From positions 38,139,649 through 38,203,648 of the forward strand of contig OX457046.1 of assembly GCA_949752735.1 (NCBI GenBank): a stretch of 64,000 bases of DNA. The letters are read 5' to 3'. Every line of letters begins with the position of its first letter. Position 1 is the stretch's first letter. The notes below the pieces were generated by a model, which saw only the letters and a program-made list of their open reading frames with translations, was not told where the DNA came from and ran no database searches. This DNA comes from Lumbricus terrestris. Taxonomy: Eukaryota; Annelida; Clitellata; Crassiclitellata; Lumbricidae. A program made the translations under genes and the position numbers. Below, piece by piece: positions 11,101 to 21,402 of the stretch.

Positions 11101-14100
11101 AGGGAAAAGTGATATCATATGACATGGAAATCTACAAGTGACGTAAATTTTCCGCGGATATTTGAAAAAACGAAATTTTAAGTTTGAACAGCTGTAACTT
11201 TTGCAAACATGAAAAGTTTCAAATGAAACTTTCAGGGATTGTTGGAAATTCATTCTCCTACAAATTGGGATATTTTCGCAGAAAAAGTTCAATCGGCGGC
11301 GAAGATATCGCATTTTCCCCGGTGGTACGTTTTTTTTTGAGCCACCCTGTATATCCTAACCTACAACAATTGACACCTCATCCAGAGTTTCATTTCCCAA
11401 ATGACAAGATATTCTGCTTGAAGACATGTTCACAAACACTCCAGCGATGGTCAGCCTCACAGTTCTATCATCGATGACTTGAGTATGAGCTTTCGACTGC
11501 ACTTCGCCATTTGTGAATGCAAAGCTTACATTCTGCGCTGACTTGCCATTTGTTAAATTGCCTTGCAGTGTACAGTTAAGCGTGAGGCTGCGTAATTTGA
11601 AAGCTGATGGAGTCGTTGGCGTGATAACTGAAAATTGTAAACAAACGAAAATCAACAGAAATCAAATGCAACATAAGATCAGGCATCGCCGAAGAAAAAA
11701 AATTTTATCACGCAAAATTAACATATTACTAACACAATAATTAACATAATAACACAATAATTAGTATAATTACACAATAATTAACATAATAACACAATAA
11801 TTAACATAATAACACAATAATTAACATAATGACACAATAATTAACAATAACAATAATGAACATAATGACACAATAATTAACATAATAACACAATAATTAA
11901 CATAATAACACAATAATGAACATAATGACACAATAATTAACATAATAACAATAATGAACATAATGACACAATAATTAACATAATAACAATAATGAACATA
12001 ATGACACAATAATGAACATAATGACACAATAATGAACATAATAACACAATAATGAACATAATAACACAATAATTAACATAATAACACAATAATTAACGTA
12101 ATAACACAATAATTAACGTAATAACACAATAATTAACGTAATAACACAACAATTAACGTAATAACACAATAATTAACGTAATAACACAATAATTAACACT
12201 CTTTAATTGATTGTGCCACGTTTCCAGCGTTGTGCTACCCGTCGCTGCCTTTCGCACTTATGTTTCTCTGCTCAGTAGACACTGAAAATGCTGTTAAACT
12301 ACCATGATCGTGAATCGGTACGAGAACTGTCGGTCTGGGCTCTTCGTGTAGCCAACGCGCGTAGGAGTTCGACTGTTGTGTGTGTTTCTCGAGCGGCGTT
12401 TTGCCTAAGGATGACTCTGTCGTGACGTTACCATCAATTGGATTGAGCTATATGATTGGCGCCGTTGATGGCTGCCTGATTTGGTTTGTTTTTGTTTTCT
12501 ATGTGTCGTGATTTGTTTCTTATATAGGCCTACGTTTGTAAGCCATAGTGCGTTTTTTGCAACTGGTACATTATACTTACTCACTTATTATTACTAAGCT
12601 TTATTATTACTTCTGTGTATAATTTTACATCTCTGACCTGTAACTTGGTGCGGTGTGTCACCTTGATTGTCTTTGACATTAAACGAATATACTAGTTAAC
12701 TGGTACCCTATTATAAGCACTTCTTATGACTGTTTCTAAGCTACTTTCTTTTCTCTGGGTCTTTCGCACTGGGAGCGGTTCTGATTGGTATGCACTGTGA
12801 GAGGAGCTTTATAAATGTGTAGATACATGCGAAACATACATTTACAAACATAATATTTTATCCATGCGTTGTGACATTCACCGTAAACGCCCTGTAGGCC
12901 TACAATGTTGTCTGCTTATTAGGTCTACATCCAGTAAAAAAATTTGATTGATTGATAGAAATCTGGTTCAAGATATCTTACTGTTGGTAGCAAATATTTA
13001 CGCAGAGTACCGGTAATAAATGTCTTATCGCCCATTTCGAGAGCATCTCCAGGGAGTCTGAGGGAGGCATCCAACATGACAATCCCTTGACTGACCCAGA
13101 ATGGTGCGCAAACACTGATTACGCAACGGTCAAAAAACGTCTGCTGTCCGTTGCTAGGCAACGTATTCCAGAGCCAAAGATAGGCTTGTATACAATAGCC
13201 TACGAGATGAGTTCTATGGTCGCACTCAAGAGGAAATCTTCAAGGGCCTATTATGGTTTGATACGCTAATGCCTTCGTCCAATTTGAGGGAAAGCCATGC
13301 ACTATAGGTTGACGTGAGGGTTGATACTCTGTGCAAGGGTTGCCTGCTAAGCAAAAAAGAAACTGTACAAATTTCCCTCTAAATCTGGTAATTGGTATAG
13401 ATTTAATGTTAAATGTGCGACCCGGCTGAGACCCGGCAACAGCAGGTGACGAAAATCGATGCCGAGTCGCCGAAGCGAACCGACCCGGTTCACTTTCAGC
13501 TCTGATGCCTGGCAATATCAAGGCCATTTGAGAACAATTATTTGAGATGAGACATACAGTGGCGGCGCTAGGGGGGGGGCTCAGCCCCCCTAAAAAAGGG
13601 CCATTCTAAAATTTTTACAGTGAAACATCCACGATTTTGGGATGGTGACTAAAAAAAATAATAATAAAAAAAAGGTCGGCGAAAATGGAAAATTTTCCCA
13701 TGATTTCCCTAGGATTTCGGTCGATGACTAAAAAAAAAAAAAAAAAAGTCGTCAGAAATTTTGGCGGCGAAAATGGAAAATTTTCCCAGGGTTTTCCTAG
13801 GATTTCGGTCGATGACTAAAAAAAAAAAAAAGTCGTCAGAAATTTTGGCGGCGAAAATGGAAAATTTTTCCAGGGTTTTCCTAGGATTTCGGTCGATGAC
13901 TTAAAAAAAAAAAGGTCGTCAGAAATTTTGGCGGCGAAAACGGAAAATTTTCATGAGATTTCGGTCGAGGCTTCAGCCCCTCCGAAACTCGAAACTGAAA
14001 TCCTGGCGCCGCCACTGGAGACATACTGAAGTCGCTTATTTGTTACTTTTTGCTGTGTTGTGTTCTTGAATCGTCAAAAAACAGTGGATAGACTCACTAA

Positions 14101-16092
14101 AAATGATATAGCTTTTGTTCTGCTTAAAATTTCTTTGTGGAATTTGGCTATTGTAGCCTACGTAAATATGAATTGTCCTTAAGCTTGTGAAATAAGATTG
14201 AGACAATTCTTACTTCTGACCAAGATATTGGGAAAAAAACTTTAAGGTTTTTTACGGCCCACCCTATATATATGTACATATATAAACACATATATATGTA
14301 TACATATACTATATAGCCCCGCGGATTTATGACAATCACGTGATACCCGACATCATGTGTAAGGCAAAATATATATATCAGCTTCTCAGGCCTACTTCCG
14401 ACCCTATATATATATATATATATTAGAGTGGTCCAAAAAGACAAAATGTCGAAAATTAATTTGGGTCATATATGTTCTTGTTCCATTCACTTCAAATAGT
14501 ATTTGAACCAATTTTTGAGTCATTTGGAGAATATCTAGGGGTGACTCAATTTTGAACAATAATTTTGTATCTTTGAAAATTTCGTTATAATGTAGTATAT
14601 TGGCATTTATGACCCAAAAGTGTTTTTAAACAAAACCGAAAGCAAATAACTATTTAGTGTTAACTGTTTAGTAAGTTCCTAGGTAATAAGAACGCCATTA
14701 AAACACGTCTTTATTTTATATGTTCCTCTAGAGAGACTTTTATGGCTCCGGAATGGCTTGACAAAGGTATTGTCTTTGATTCTCAACTCTTGTCACAGAA
14801 GAGTTGAATATCTGGATGAAAGCAATACCCTTTTCTGCGCTGTAGGCCTAATTTATTACTTTAATCTGCCTGGCTTTGTCTTTCAAATTGATATAAATTG
14901 AATGCAACAGTAGGCCACTGCCAAAGTGTGGTGGCGTCGAGAAGAAAGCCTAAGTCAATTGCTGGCAATGATCATAATTATGCCGATGAGTCAAGATCTT
15001 CGGCTTGTCACATATGATTCCAGTGGATTTCCAAAGTTCAACATTTTGTATTCAATTCCGTTTGATGCTATATTCTTTTCAGAACATTTGAGCTTCGTAA
15101 CCAAGGTGGTCTTTGCATTAAATCACATTAACGCGGGTTCAAAGAGCCAGGTGTCTCTTGAAAGCGGTTGTGGCAGCATTCTGCACAACAACGTTGCAAA
15201 TATTATGTTGAACAGTGTCAAATAATTGTTTGGAGCTCTCTCTTGTCCAAGCAAGCTTCATGACCATATTCCATAGAAAAGAGAGGCAAAAAGGCTGACA
15301 TTAGATCTGTTAAAACTTTTTCATCCCAAATGTGGAGAGTCATTTGATTTTTGAGGATTTTGCTAAAAGTTGGTGAGCGGTGTTGCATGGTGTTCTGCCC
15401 CAGAAGCTGGAAACGAAATTGCACTTCTCTTCTCAAACACCTATCAAGAAGGATGACATGCGATAATTGCAGAAGCTCATCGTAATCTTCACGTTGGTGT
15501 TGGTTTTTCATATAAATCGTTTGAATGAGCCTACATTTGGACCCCTGGTTGTTCCGAGGGTTGTGGGAGTAAAGAAATCGCTGGATTTCATAGATGCGAG
15601 CACACAGCAGTGGCTCCTCATTGAGTGTCTGTTAGATAAGTGTACAACTGTACATGTGCAAGTCTTTTGAGGCCGTTTTATCAAATGCAAGCCCATATAT
15701 ACTCTGCGTTCGATTCCGATCATCCGGCATTTGAGGACAGGCATTAACTTGCTGTTTTCAATTATCTAATAAACTTGAAAATTACAAGAAACTTTTTCTG
15801 TCCTGCTCCAGAAACACCTTCAGAATGGTCTGGACAAATTCTAGTTAACGTTTGCCATCGCAGTGCAAAAGCAGAGGTAACTCGGCTGAATCCAAATCCT
15901 GCTCAGCTGCAGCCTTAGCACGCGTGTGGCAGTTCTAGTGCCAGAAAAATGTTCAAGTTTGAGTCACCTCCAAATATAATCGAATCCTTCTAATTTTTGG
16001 CATGTAAGCTCCCTTGGTGTATAGGAACAAGGACAACTGTGACCCAATTTGATATTTGAAAATTTATTTTTTTACATGGTAAGCTGGACCAC

Positions 16093-16158
<66 letters not shown>

Positions 16159-19100
16159 TTGCATGTTTGCAGTCATGGACTTATAGTAACCCTACTAATA
16201 ATAATAATTAAACATCCAGCCCAACCAATTAAAAATCAAAGAGCGGGGTGGGGTAACGTCACATAACCGATATTAAGAATACTGGCTGCAGATGCAACTA
16301 ATTGTTTCCTGTTAAGTCTGAAACGAGACACTTCAGCTTTTATCGAGGCCCGCGGATTGATGGCAATCACGTGATGCCCAACAGCCGCCGTTACACCATC
16401 TTTCTGCCCCATTTGACACTGTTTTGCCCAACCCTAATTGGGGCAATATCATCTTTCGCACGCTTGGTCTTTCCGTACAATCGCGTGGTCTTCAGTCAAC
16501 AACAACAACAACAACAACAACGGAAGATTTAGTGTTTCACAACAGTCAAATTTAAGGGTGCGGTTGGAGTTTATGATTTCAAAAGCATGAACTTGTCTTT
16601 TACACAACAGTCAAAGGGTGCGGTTGGAGTTAATTATTTTAAAGGCATAAATTTGTCTTTTAAACAACAGATTTAAATTGTCTCTTTCAAAATCATCTTT
16701 GTTACTTCCGCTTCACATGTTTGTCCATGAGTTTCGTTAGATGGGGCCAGGGTGAGAATTGCCGGGGGGGCTGGGGTGTCAACCCCCGTCTTTCTTGGAG
16801 TCCATATAGTAAAGTCTGTTTTTCACACCCCCCAATTCCAAGTGGATCATACAATATAGTTCAAACCCACCCACCCACCACCGTTACTTTCCACAATTCT
16901 CAACTTGGATGGGACCCCGTACGGGCCCCGCCTAATGCTCTTGTCCCGCAAATAAGCCTTGGCATAAACATCTAGATAGACTACATTATTAGCGCAATTT
17001 ATCTAGATGTCTGGCCATGCATGACACTGACAACAATGAACCTATTATTATAATTATAGTTTAGCCCACCACCCCACCCCACATATGCCCGAATAATTTA
17101 AGGTCACTCAATTATTACAAAGTACACTGACACTGACGCGGTGATGATCAATTCACTCCTTCCTCCCTCTGCCACCCCATCTCCCTCTCTTCTCCCACTT
17201 CCTTCTTTCTTCTTTCTCCTTTCCCAATAATTTAGTCGCATCTAGTTAGCTTTATAGCTTTATGGAAATTATGGGACAACTAAACGCGACCTATGAGCAA
17301 CATCGTTTTGCATTCACTTTCACAACTGCTAAGTGCTAATGCGACAAGTTATAAGCCAGCGCTGTATTATTTGGGATTGTTTGAACTTGCAATTTAAGTA
17401 GCCATTACTAATGTATTAAAGCGCAAAGACAGCTGTCAGAATACACAGATCACAAATCTAATAAGACAGAGTAATGTTGGCACTACATCAGGGTCTGAAT
17501 CGTATGCAGACAATCGTGGGAATTTTTTGTATTGTTGCTTTGTCCTCCGAATGTGATAAGGATGCCCTCTGTCAGCGATACCATTCAAATAGCCACATGG
17601 AAGAGCTTGTCAGAGAAATAGTTGAGGATCAGAAGGAGGGATAAATTTCGGATGACTATGGATCAAGACACTGAGGTTTGCAGATGACCAGGCAATTATG
17701 GCGAGAAGACAGAGAGAGGTCTGCAGAAAATAATGGATATAGACCATGCAGTGGTTCCCAACCCGTGGCCCGCGGGTCAAAAGTGGCCCGTCAGGCCTGA
17801 AAATGGTCCCCAACCTCTCAAAGACTTATGAAAAATAATGCAAATTTGATTATTTGGACAGGACAGAACACATAATTAATCTCTATTACAAATTATTTTA
17901 TCTGAACATTTATAAACAACATCAAACATTCTACAATGATTCAATATTAACAATTTGATACGCCTTTAGTAAATCTCCAGTCAAATCCTGCATAAAGTCA
18001 ACGATTAAATTTAAAAGAAATTTTAACCTTGTGGCCCATTGTGTCCTCCAACTAAGAAAAAAAGTAAAGTGGTCCAAAAGTAAAAAAAGATTGGGAACCA
18101 CTGGTATAGACTCAAAGGATCATTAACTGAACGTGTAACGAAAATTCACATAAAAAATTTTTGAGAGCAAAGAGACCAGTTGACAGGTACAGGAATAGAG
18201 TCAGTGGCACATATAGTCAGGCCCAATTCAAGAGGAGACAAGTCGGGGAAGCGTCCATGATCCAAGTGTGACAAACATGGGCGGAGACCTGGGTGGAGAC
18301 TTGGGGGGGGGGGGGACGGAAAAACGCGAGATTTTTTGACGGACGAATGGCTGAGTGTCGCCGAAAAATTTCCATCTTTTGCTGGCCAAAAATTTCTGGT
18401 CACCGCCGAAATCTCGGAAAAAATTTCCATTTTCGCCGCCAAAAAAGTTGAAGACATTTTTTTAGTCATCCGGCCAAATCTTGACAAAATATTTCTATTT
18501 TCGCCGCCAAAAAAGTTGATGACCTTTTTTTCAGGCTTCACACTCAATGATTGGGGGGGGGGACAAATGCATGGGCCGTCCCCCCAACACCTACATTGGG
18601 GGGGACCGTCCCCCCTTTCCCACCAAGGTCTCCGCCCATGTGACAGACCATTAATGGCAGAATCCTAAAATCCTCGTCATTGGTAAAGAACATAAAAAGT
18701 AAAAAGCAAGAGGAGGCTGCTATACCTCCTCTCGTCTGCATGTAGCTACGCCAATGGATAGAGTCCCAAAAAGTAGTTCCAATCTGCAACTAAAATCCGT
18801 TGCTGAACAGGAAACCAGTGCACGTCTTTACATCATAATGGTTGACAATGGTTGACAGACGTGCCCTGCATTGGCTCCATATCGCGCAGCGAATTATATA
18901 CCGGGTCTCTTTCTTGGTGTGACGGAGCCTAATATGGGCGCTGTTCCTGCATATTTTCAAGAGCTCTGCTATTCTGCTCTGGGTGTACAGAAACATCCTA
19001 CTCTATGTTCCTCCACTCAGGGTGAACTACTGTGTCCCCAAGCATGTAACGTGAAGGGGGCGCTATATAAATCTCCGTGAATGAATGAATGAATGAATGA

Positions 19101-19221
19101 ATGAATGAATGAATGAATGAATGAATGAATGATACTTACTTCCTGTGATCGAAGAAGACTGAGTCAGGCTGAGGACCGACAACAACAGAACGACGAATCT
19201 ACAGACTAGACAGCGATCCAT
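5760..19221 (-). CDS. Class I cytokine receptor-like gene (gp130/IL6ST type), 5' four coding exons
   Basis: Four minus-strand exons at 19221-19140, 11627-11361, 8416-8293 and 5968-5760 join without a phase conflict (1, 1, 2, 1). They encode a signal peptide, one Ig-like domain, and a full FnIII domain with the class I receptor pattern C-x9-C-x-W, followed by a second cysteine pair and an AKNAYG strand near its end. In gp130, LIFR and relatives an Ig domain precedes exactly such a cytokine-binding domain, so the product is probably a cell-surface receptor chain signalling through JAK/STAT; that role is inference. The second FnIII (WSxWS), membrane segment and tail were not found and probably lie left of position 1. 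The introns are full of transposons. An Ig/FnIII adhesion protein is the alternative, but the cysteine-tryptophan motif argues against it. Confidence 0.78.
6120..6660. repeat. AAT arrays with LINE/SINE tail fragments in receptor intron
   Basis: AAT arrays lie at about 6125-6200, 6330-6378 and 6505-6540, with AAATA/TAAA tracts. The stretch 6605-6650 (GGAGCACCTCTGAGG, GGGGCGCTATATAAA) is the 3' tail shared by several retroelements in the window. Confidence 0.65.
6741..6945 (+). mobile_element. tRNA-derived SINE, family A
   Basis: A polymerase III A-box-like TGGTGTAGTGG lies at 6753-6763 and a perfect B box GGTTCGAATCC at 6797-6807. They are followed by a tRNA-unrelated body and a GGGGCGCTATA tail ending at an ATGC/ATAC array. 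Reverse-strand copies of the same body occur at 39650-39842 and 58836-59036. Confidence 0.85.
6949..7138. repeat. ATGC/CA/ATAC array plus duplicated receptor exon-3 flank
   Basis: Array at about 6949-7041, then 7042-7138 is nearly identical to 8222-8322. That block includes the final 28 bases of receptor exon 3 (7138-7111) and its GTGAGT donor. The copy has no acceptor, so it is an exon fragment stranded in the intron. Confidence 0.85.
7180..8110 (+). mobile_element. 5'-truncated CR1-like LINE, C-terminal reverse transcriptase
   Basis: Starts at the catalytic box (HFYADDTQLY at about 7200-7230) and continues through DLGVVLESDLSM, AAKLICNRRKYDHVTPLL and LHWLPV to SVAGPRCWNSLP and SFKTKLKTYLF, ending TGA near 8035. 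Frameshifts near 7390-7406, 7710-7740 and 7860-7900 kill the ORF. The 3' UTR ends in GGCGCCATATAAATTGTCG followed by an ATT array. It sits in the receptor intron opposite to the gene. Confidence 0.92.
8111..8222. repeat. ATAC and CA array after the LINE
   Basis: ATAC/CA/ATAC array mirroring that at 6949-7041 on the other side of the LINE. Confidence 0.9.
8293..8416 (-). CDS. Receptor exon 3: first half of cytokine-binding FnIII domain
   Basis: A 124-bp exon, acceptor ATCAG at 8418-8417, donor GTGAGT. It encodes ECIVYNWERMTCTWDVED, exactly C-x9-C-x-W, the first disulfide motif of class I cytokine receptors (compare gp130 with CIV...MRCEWD). It enters in phase 1 and leaves in phase 2, matching exons 2 and 4. 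Its last 28 bases plus donor and flank are duplicated at 7042-7138, on the other side of a LINE. Confidence 0.8.
8417..9521. other. Receptor intron; relic of the GACTAAAAAAGGTC repeat family
   Basis: No coding sequence seen. Around 8896-8925 there is a hairpin (GGGGGTGTTTGAACACCCCC). 9040-9170 carries repeats of the type GACTAAAAAAGGTCGTCAGA, the core of the hAT MITEs at 13557, 18276 and 54093. A degenerate 20-bp tandem (TTGTATCAGATGCAGTTGTA) fills about 9340-9480. Confidence 0.6.
9522..9871. mobile_element. Tc1/mariner-type MITE, 350 bp
   Basis: Inverted ends start CAGGGTGGTCCAGCATAAAT and stay matched for over 100 bases. TA flanks both ends (9520-9521 and 9872-9873). It has no coding capacity. 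Confidence 0.85.
9951..11349 (+). mobile_element. Tc1/mariner element with about 200-bp inverted ends, transposase broken
   Basis: Ends start CAGGGTGGCTCAAAAAAAAA and remain nearly identical for about 195 bases, flanked by TA. The interior plus strand keeps pieces of a transposase: a helix-turn-helix part (IIAKYPVKSWSLSTLKTICK near 10405-10460) and a C-terminal part (MQQDSAS near 10745, LDLSPLDYHVWGAMLE near 10850). Frameshifts and missing stretches separate them, so it is inactive. Ends this long are unusual for mariner. Confidence 0.9.
11361..11627 (-). CDS. Receptor exon 2: Ig-like domain
   Basis: A 267-bp phase 1-1 exon, acceptor TTTTCAG, donor GTTAGG. The translation starts ITPTTPSAFKLRSLTLNC and has the second Ig cysteine in RISCHLGNE, with VIDDRTVRLTI as the strand before it. 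Several N-x-S/T sites are present. It resembles the N-terminal Ig domain of gp130-like receptors, which begins with a similar ISPESP stretch. A mariner element lies 11 bases beyond the donor. Confidence 0.8.
11715..12197. repeat. 20-bp minisatellite, about 24 units
   Basis: Tandem copies of AACATAATAACACAATAATT with small variants (AACGTAAT, AATGAACATAATGACAC), forming an array 90 bases upstream of the receptor Ig exon acceptor. Confidence 0.92.
12198..13556. other. Receptor intron 1, nothing recognised
   Basis: Ordinary intronic sequence. An ORF at 13161-12925 on the minus strand has no family motif and no splice support that I trust. Confidence 0.5.
13557..14017. mobile_element. hAT-type MITE with internal tandem repeats
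   Basis: Ends CAGTGGCGGCGCTAG and CTGGCGCCGCCACTG, with an exact 8-bp duplication GAGACATA (13549-13556 and 14018-14025). Inside are about four tandem units of 85-90 bp, each holding GGTCGATGACTAAAAAA, GTCGTCAGAAATTTTGGCGG and GAAAATGGAAAATTTTC. Confidence 0.92.
14018..14422. other. Intron with fragment shared with 16349
   Basis: CCCGCGGATTTATGACAATC at 14318 recurs, slightly changed, at about 16350 (CCCGCGGATTGATGGCAATC), so a short repeat lies on both sides of the next transposon. TA-rich tracts follow. Confidence 0.5.
14423..16097 (-). mobile_element. DNA transposon with TTAGAGTGGTCCA ends, degenerate
   Basis: Terminal TTAGAGTGGTCCA is matched by TGGACCACTCTAA at the right, and it is inserted in a TA array. 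Ends resemble those of the 1551-3772 element. A minus frame at 15511-15218 (REDYDELLQLSHVILLDR) resembles proteins of uncharacterised animal transposons, but it is short and broken. Confidence 0.7.
16098..16157. repeat. TA dinucleotide array
   Basis: Thirty TA units at the right edge of the preceding transposon. Confidence 0.95.
16158..17748. other. Receptor intron; one inverted-repeat fragment
   Basis: About 16747-16910 begins CCAGGGTGAGAATTG and ends CAATTCTCAACTTGG, a possible small MITE; related text occurs near 36483-36650 and 54918-55245. Otherwise nothing recognised. Confidence 0.45.
17749..18103. mobile_element. hAT MITE (CAGTGGTTCCCAACC family), copy 1
   Basis: Ends CAGTGGTTCCCAACC and TTGGGAACCACTG enclose AAAGTGGCCCG and AT-rich sequence. 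The flanking repeat is TATAGAC, offset by four bases on the left. Same family as 29552-29914 and 42598-42999. Confidence 0.88.
18276..18640. mobile_element. hAT-type MITE with GACTAAAAAA repeats, copy B
   Basis: Ends CATGGGCGGAGACCT and AGGTCTCCGCCCATG with near-exact duplications TGACAAAC/TGACAGAC. The interior has repeated GCCGCCAAAAAAGTTGATGA units, the reverse of those at 54093-54506. Confidence 0.85.
18840..19131 (+). mobile_element. 3' fragment of a LINE with AATG tail
   Basis: The plus frame reads RALHWLHIAQRIIYRVSF, matching the LHWLPI...RI segment near the end of CR1-like ORF2, with a stop inside. It ends GGGGGCGCTATATAAATCTC followed by an AATG array (19078-19131) that abuts the receptor exon-1 donor. 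Confidence 0.65.
19140..19221 (-). CDS. Receptor exon 1: signal peptide
   Basis: ATG at 19221 opens a 27-codon exon: MDRCLVCR, a hydrophobic core FVVLLLSVLSL, then TQSSSITG, a typical secretory signal with a likely cleavage after the TQSSS region. The donor GTAAGT at 19139 matches consensus. It ends in phase 1, which the Ig exon at 11627 requires. Upstream (19222-19270) looks like 5' UTR. The intron starts GTAAGTATC and runs at once into the ATTC array that tails a LINE fragment. Confidence 0.75.
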
Positions 19222-20294
19222 GGCTCCTCAATGCCAACGTCAATGTCTCTCTGCGCTCAAGGTCACTTTTCTTAGACACCTGTTTTAAGCAGAAACATCA
19301 GATATTATTATCACTGCAAAATCTAAAAACTGTTTAAGAATTTCTTTTACTGAAATGTAGAAGTGATGAATCAAATTTGTATTAAGCATAGGAATCAAGA
19401 AAATTTTGTGACATGTCTTGCAAATGACAATCACTGCAGAACATAAATGAATATACCCAAACAAATTGGTTTGCACAAAAAAATGTTTTTACCATTGGAC
19501 CTTTAACTTCGCCATTAATGAAACTTGTAACCTTGTAGTTCATGTTATTAACTGTTAACCATTTTGCTGTTAAATATGAAAACTAATGATGATGAACAAA
19601 TATCATGTCAAGCCTAAGGCAACGAAAAACGACATTTTTATGACAACGTTATATGGTGTATTTTGGACGCCATGAATTCATTGTTATTGCACTGTATAAG
19701 CTGTAAATTATCGTCAACGGCCTTTGATGTCAAATGACGACGTTAAACTTTGGTTTAAAAAAAACACATACCCGGTAGATATGATACGATATATCAGTCT
19801 TGTGTGGAAAAAAGTGGAATGCACTGTTAAAAGTATATTTTCTCTTCAAGGCTTCAAGCCATTTATTTTGAAGCTTACAGTATACTAATGACTATAACTA
19901 ATGGAAAAACTATGTAAGTATATATATGTATATATATATATTAAATATTTAAAATATATATATATATATATAATCTGTTAACACATTGATCACTATATGC
20001 CTCAGGTAATTGGCCTTGAACTGCAATGGAAATGCAATTTGTCAGCGGTAACTGTGGTTAGTTAGGGTTAATAGAGTGGAGAAGTCTTTACTTTGTCGCA
20101 AAGACTGTTCCTAGAATGTTGCATAATAATTGGTCTGTTTGTAATGTGAAATGTATGTGAATTATAATTATAGATGGTTTTGCTTCAATTTAACAAAGAT
20201 AAACTATTAATGTTTCATAAGTTTTCTTTTATCCTTGGACTTTTCTATTGCATTATTAAATTGATATGTTTGTGTGTGTGTGTTTGTGTGTGTA

Positions 20295-20331
<37 letters not shown>

Positions 20332-21402
20332 ATGCGCGCGCGCGCGTGTGTGTGTGTGTGTGTGTGTGTGCGTGGGATTGATAATTGTGAATAATTCTGT
20401 AATAGATGAAAAACGCATTGAATAAAATTTAATTGGTCTTTATATTATTGCTTAGGCTGCTAAATTATGGCTGAATACTTTGATTTTCATATTAATGTTG
20501 AATATCTAATCTGCTTGTAATTTTATTGGTGAAATATGAATATTAAAAATTGCTTGCAAATATGAGATTATGAGAAATGATAAGAATTGATGTCAATCTA
20601 AATAAGTAGATGTTATGTCATGTGAACTTCATGAAATGTCTAAATTAATAATAATAATACACAAGTGTACATATAATAATACATACTTGTGCACATGTGT
20701 ACATGTGTTCAGATGTATATAAAGAATTATAGGTATATGTAATTATGATGATTTATGTATATACATATATATAATATATATATATATATAAATATGTATA
20801 AATACATGTGTGCATAATTTTGCATATATATGCTAAATAATAAATAATGATGCATGTATAAAAGAGGATCGACAACAGCCATTTTGTGAACATTGCCGTC
20901 ATGAAAGGCGGTTATACAAATTCCGGAAGAAACTAAAAGAAAAAAAGAAAGGAAAAAAGAAAGAAAAAGAAAAATACAAACAGAAACTGCTGAACAGTTA
21001 AACAAAAGTGAACTGAAATACACTGAAATTTAAAGACGTCAACAACCTTTGTAGTTATATGATGTCATTAAACTGTTGAATAATAATAATAACCACATAG
21101 AAGTACATGACTTGTAATGATAAAATTCATCTTTTGCCTAAATTGTAAATTCATTAATATGCTGCAATACCGTCAATTGTCACATGCAAGAAATATCACA
21201 AGCTTTTATTTATACACATTTTATCTTTAATCTTTTTATTTGAGTAAAAAAATTCTTAAACATATTAATAAGAGATATAACTTCGACATGCAATTCTTAT
21301 TGCACATTTGCATTTCCAATAAGCTATAAGTTAAAAAATCAAAACATACTTTTAGACATAAATTATATTCAATAGGTGAATATATTTTTTTATAATAAAA
21401 TG
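19222..21402. other. Upstream of receptor; GT array; no gene
   Basis: A GT/GC array occupies about 20268-20372 and TA tracts about 19920-19975 and 20760-20800. I see no coding exon or clear core promoter. Confidence 0.55.

Noticed and set aside
11715..12197. CRISPR-like array
   Set aside because: A head-to-tail minisatellite without spacers.
12925..13161. A possible coding exon on the minus strand
   Set aside because: Open frame but no recognised family, and phases do not fit between receptor exons 1 and 2.
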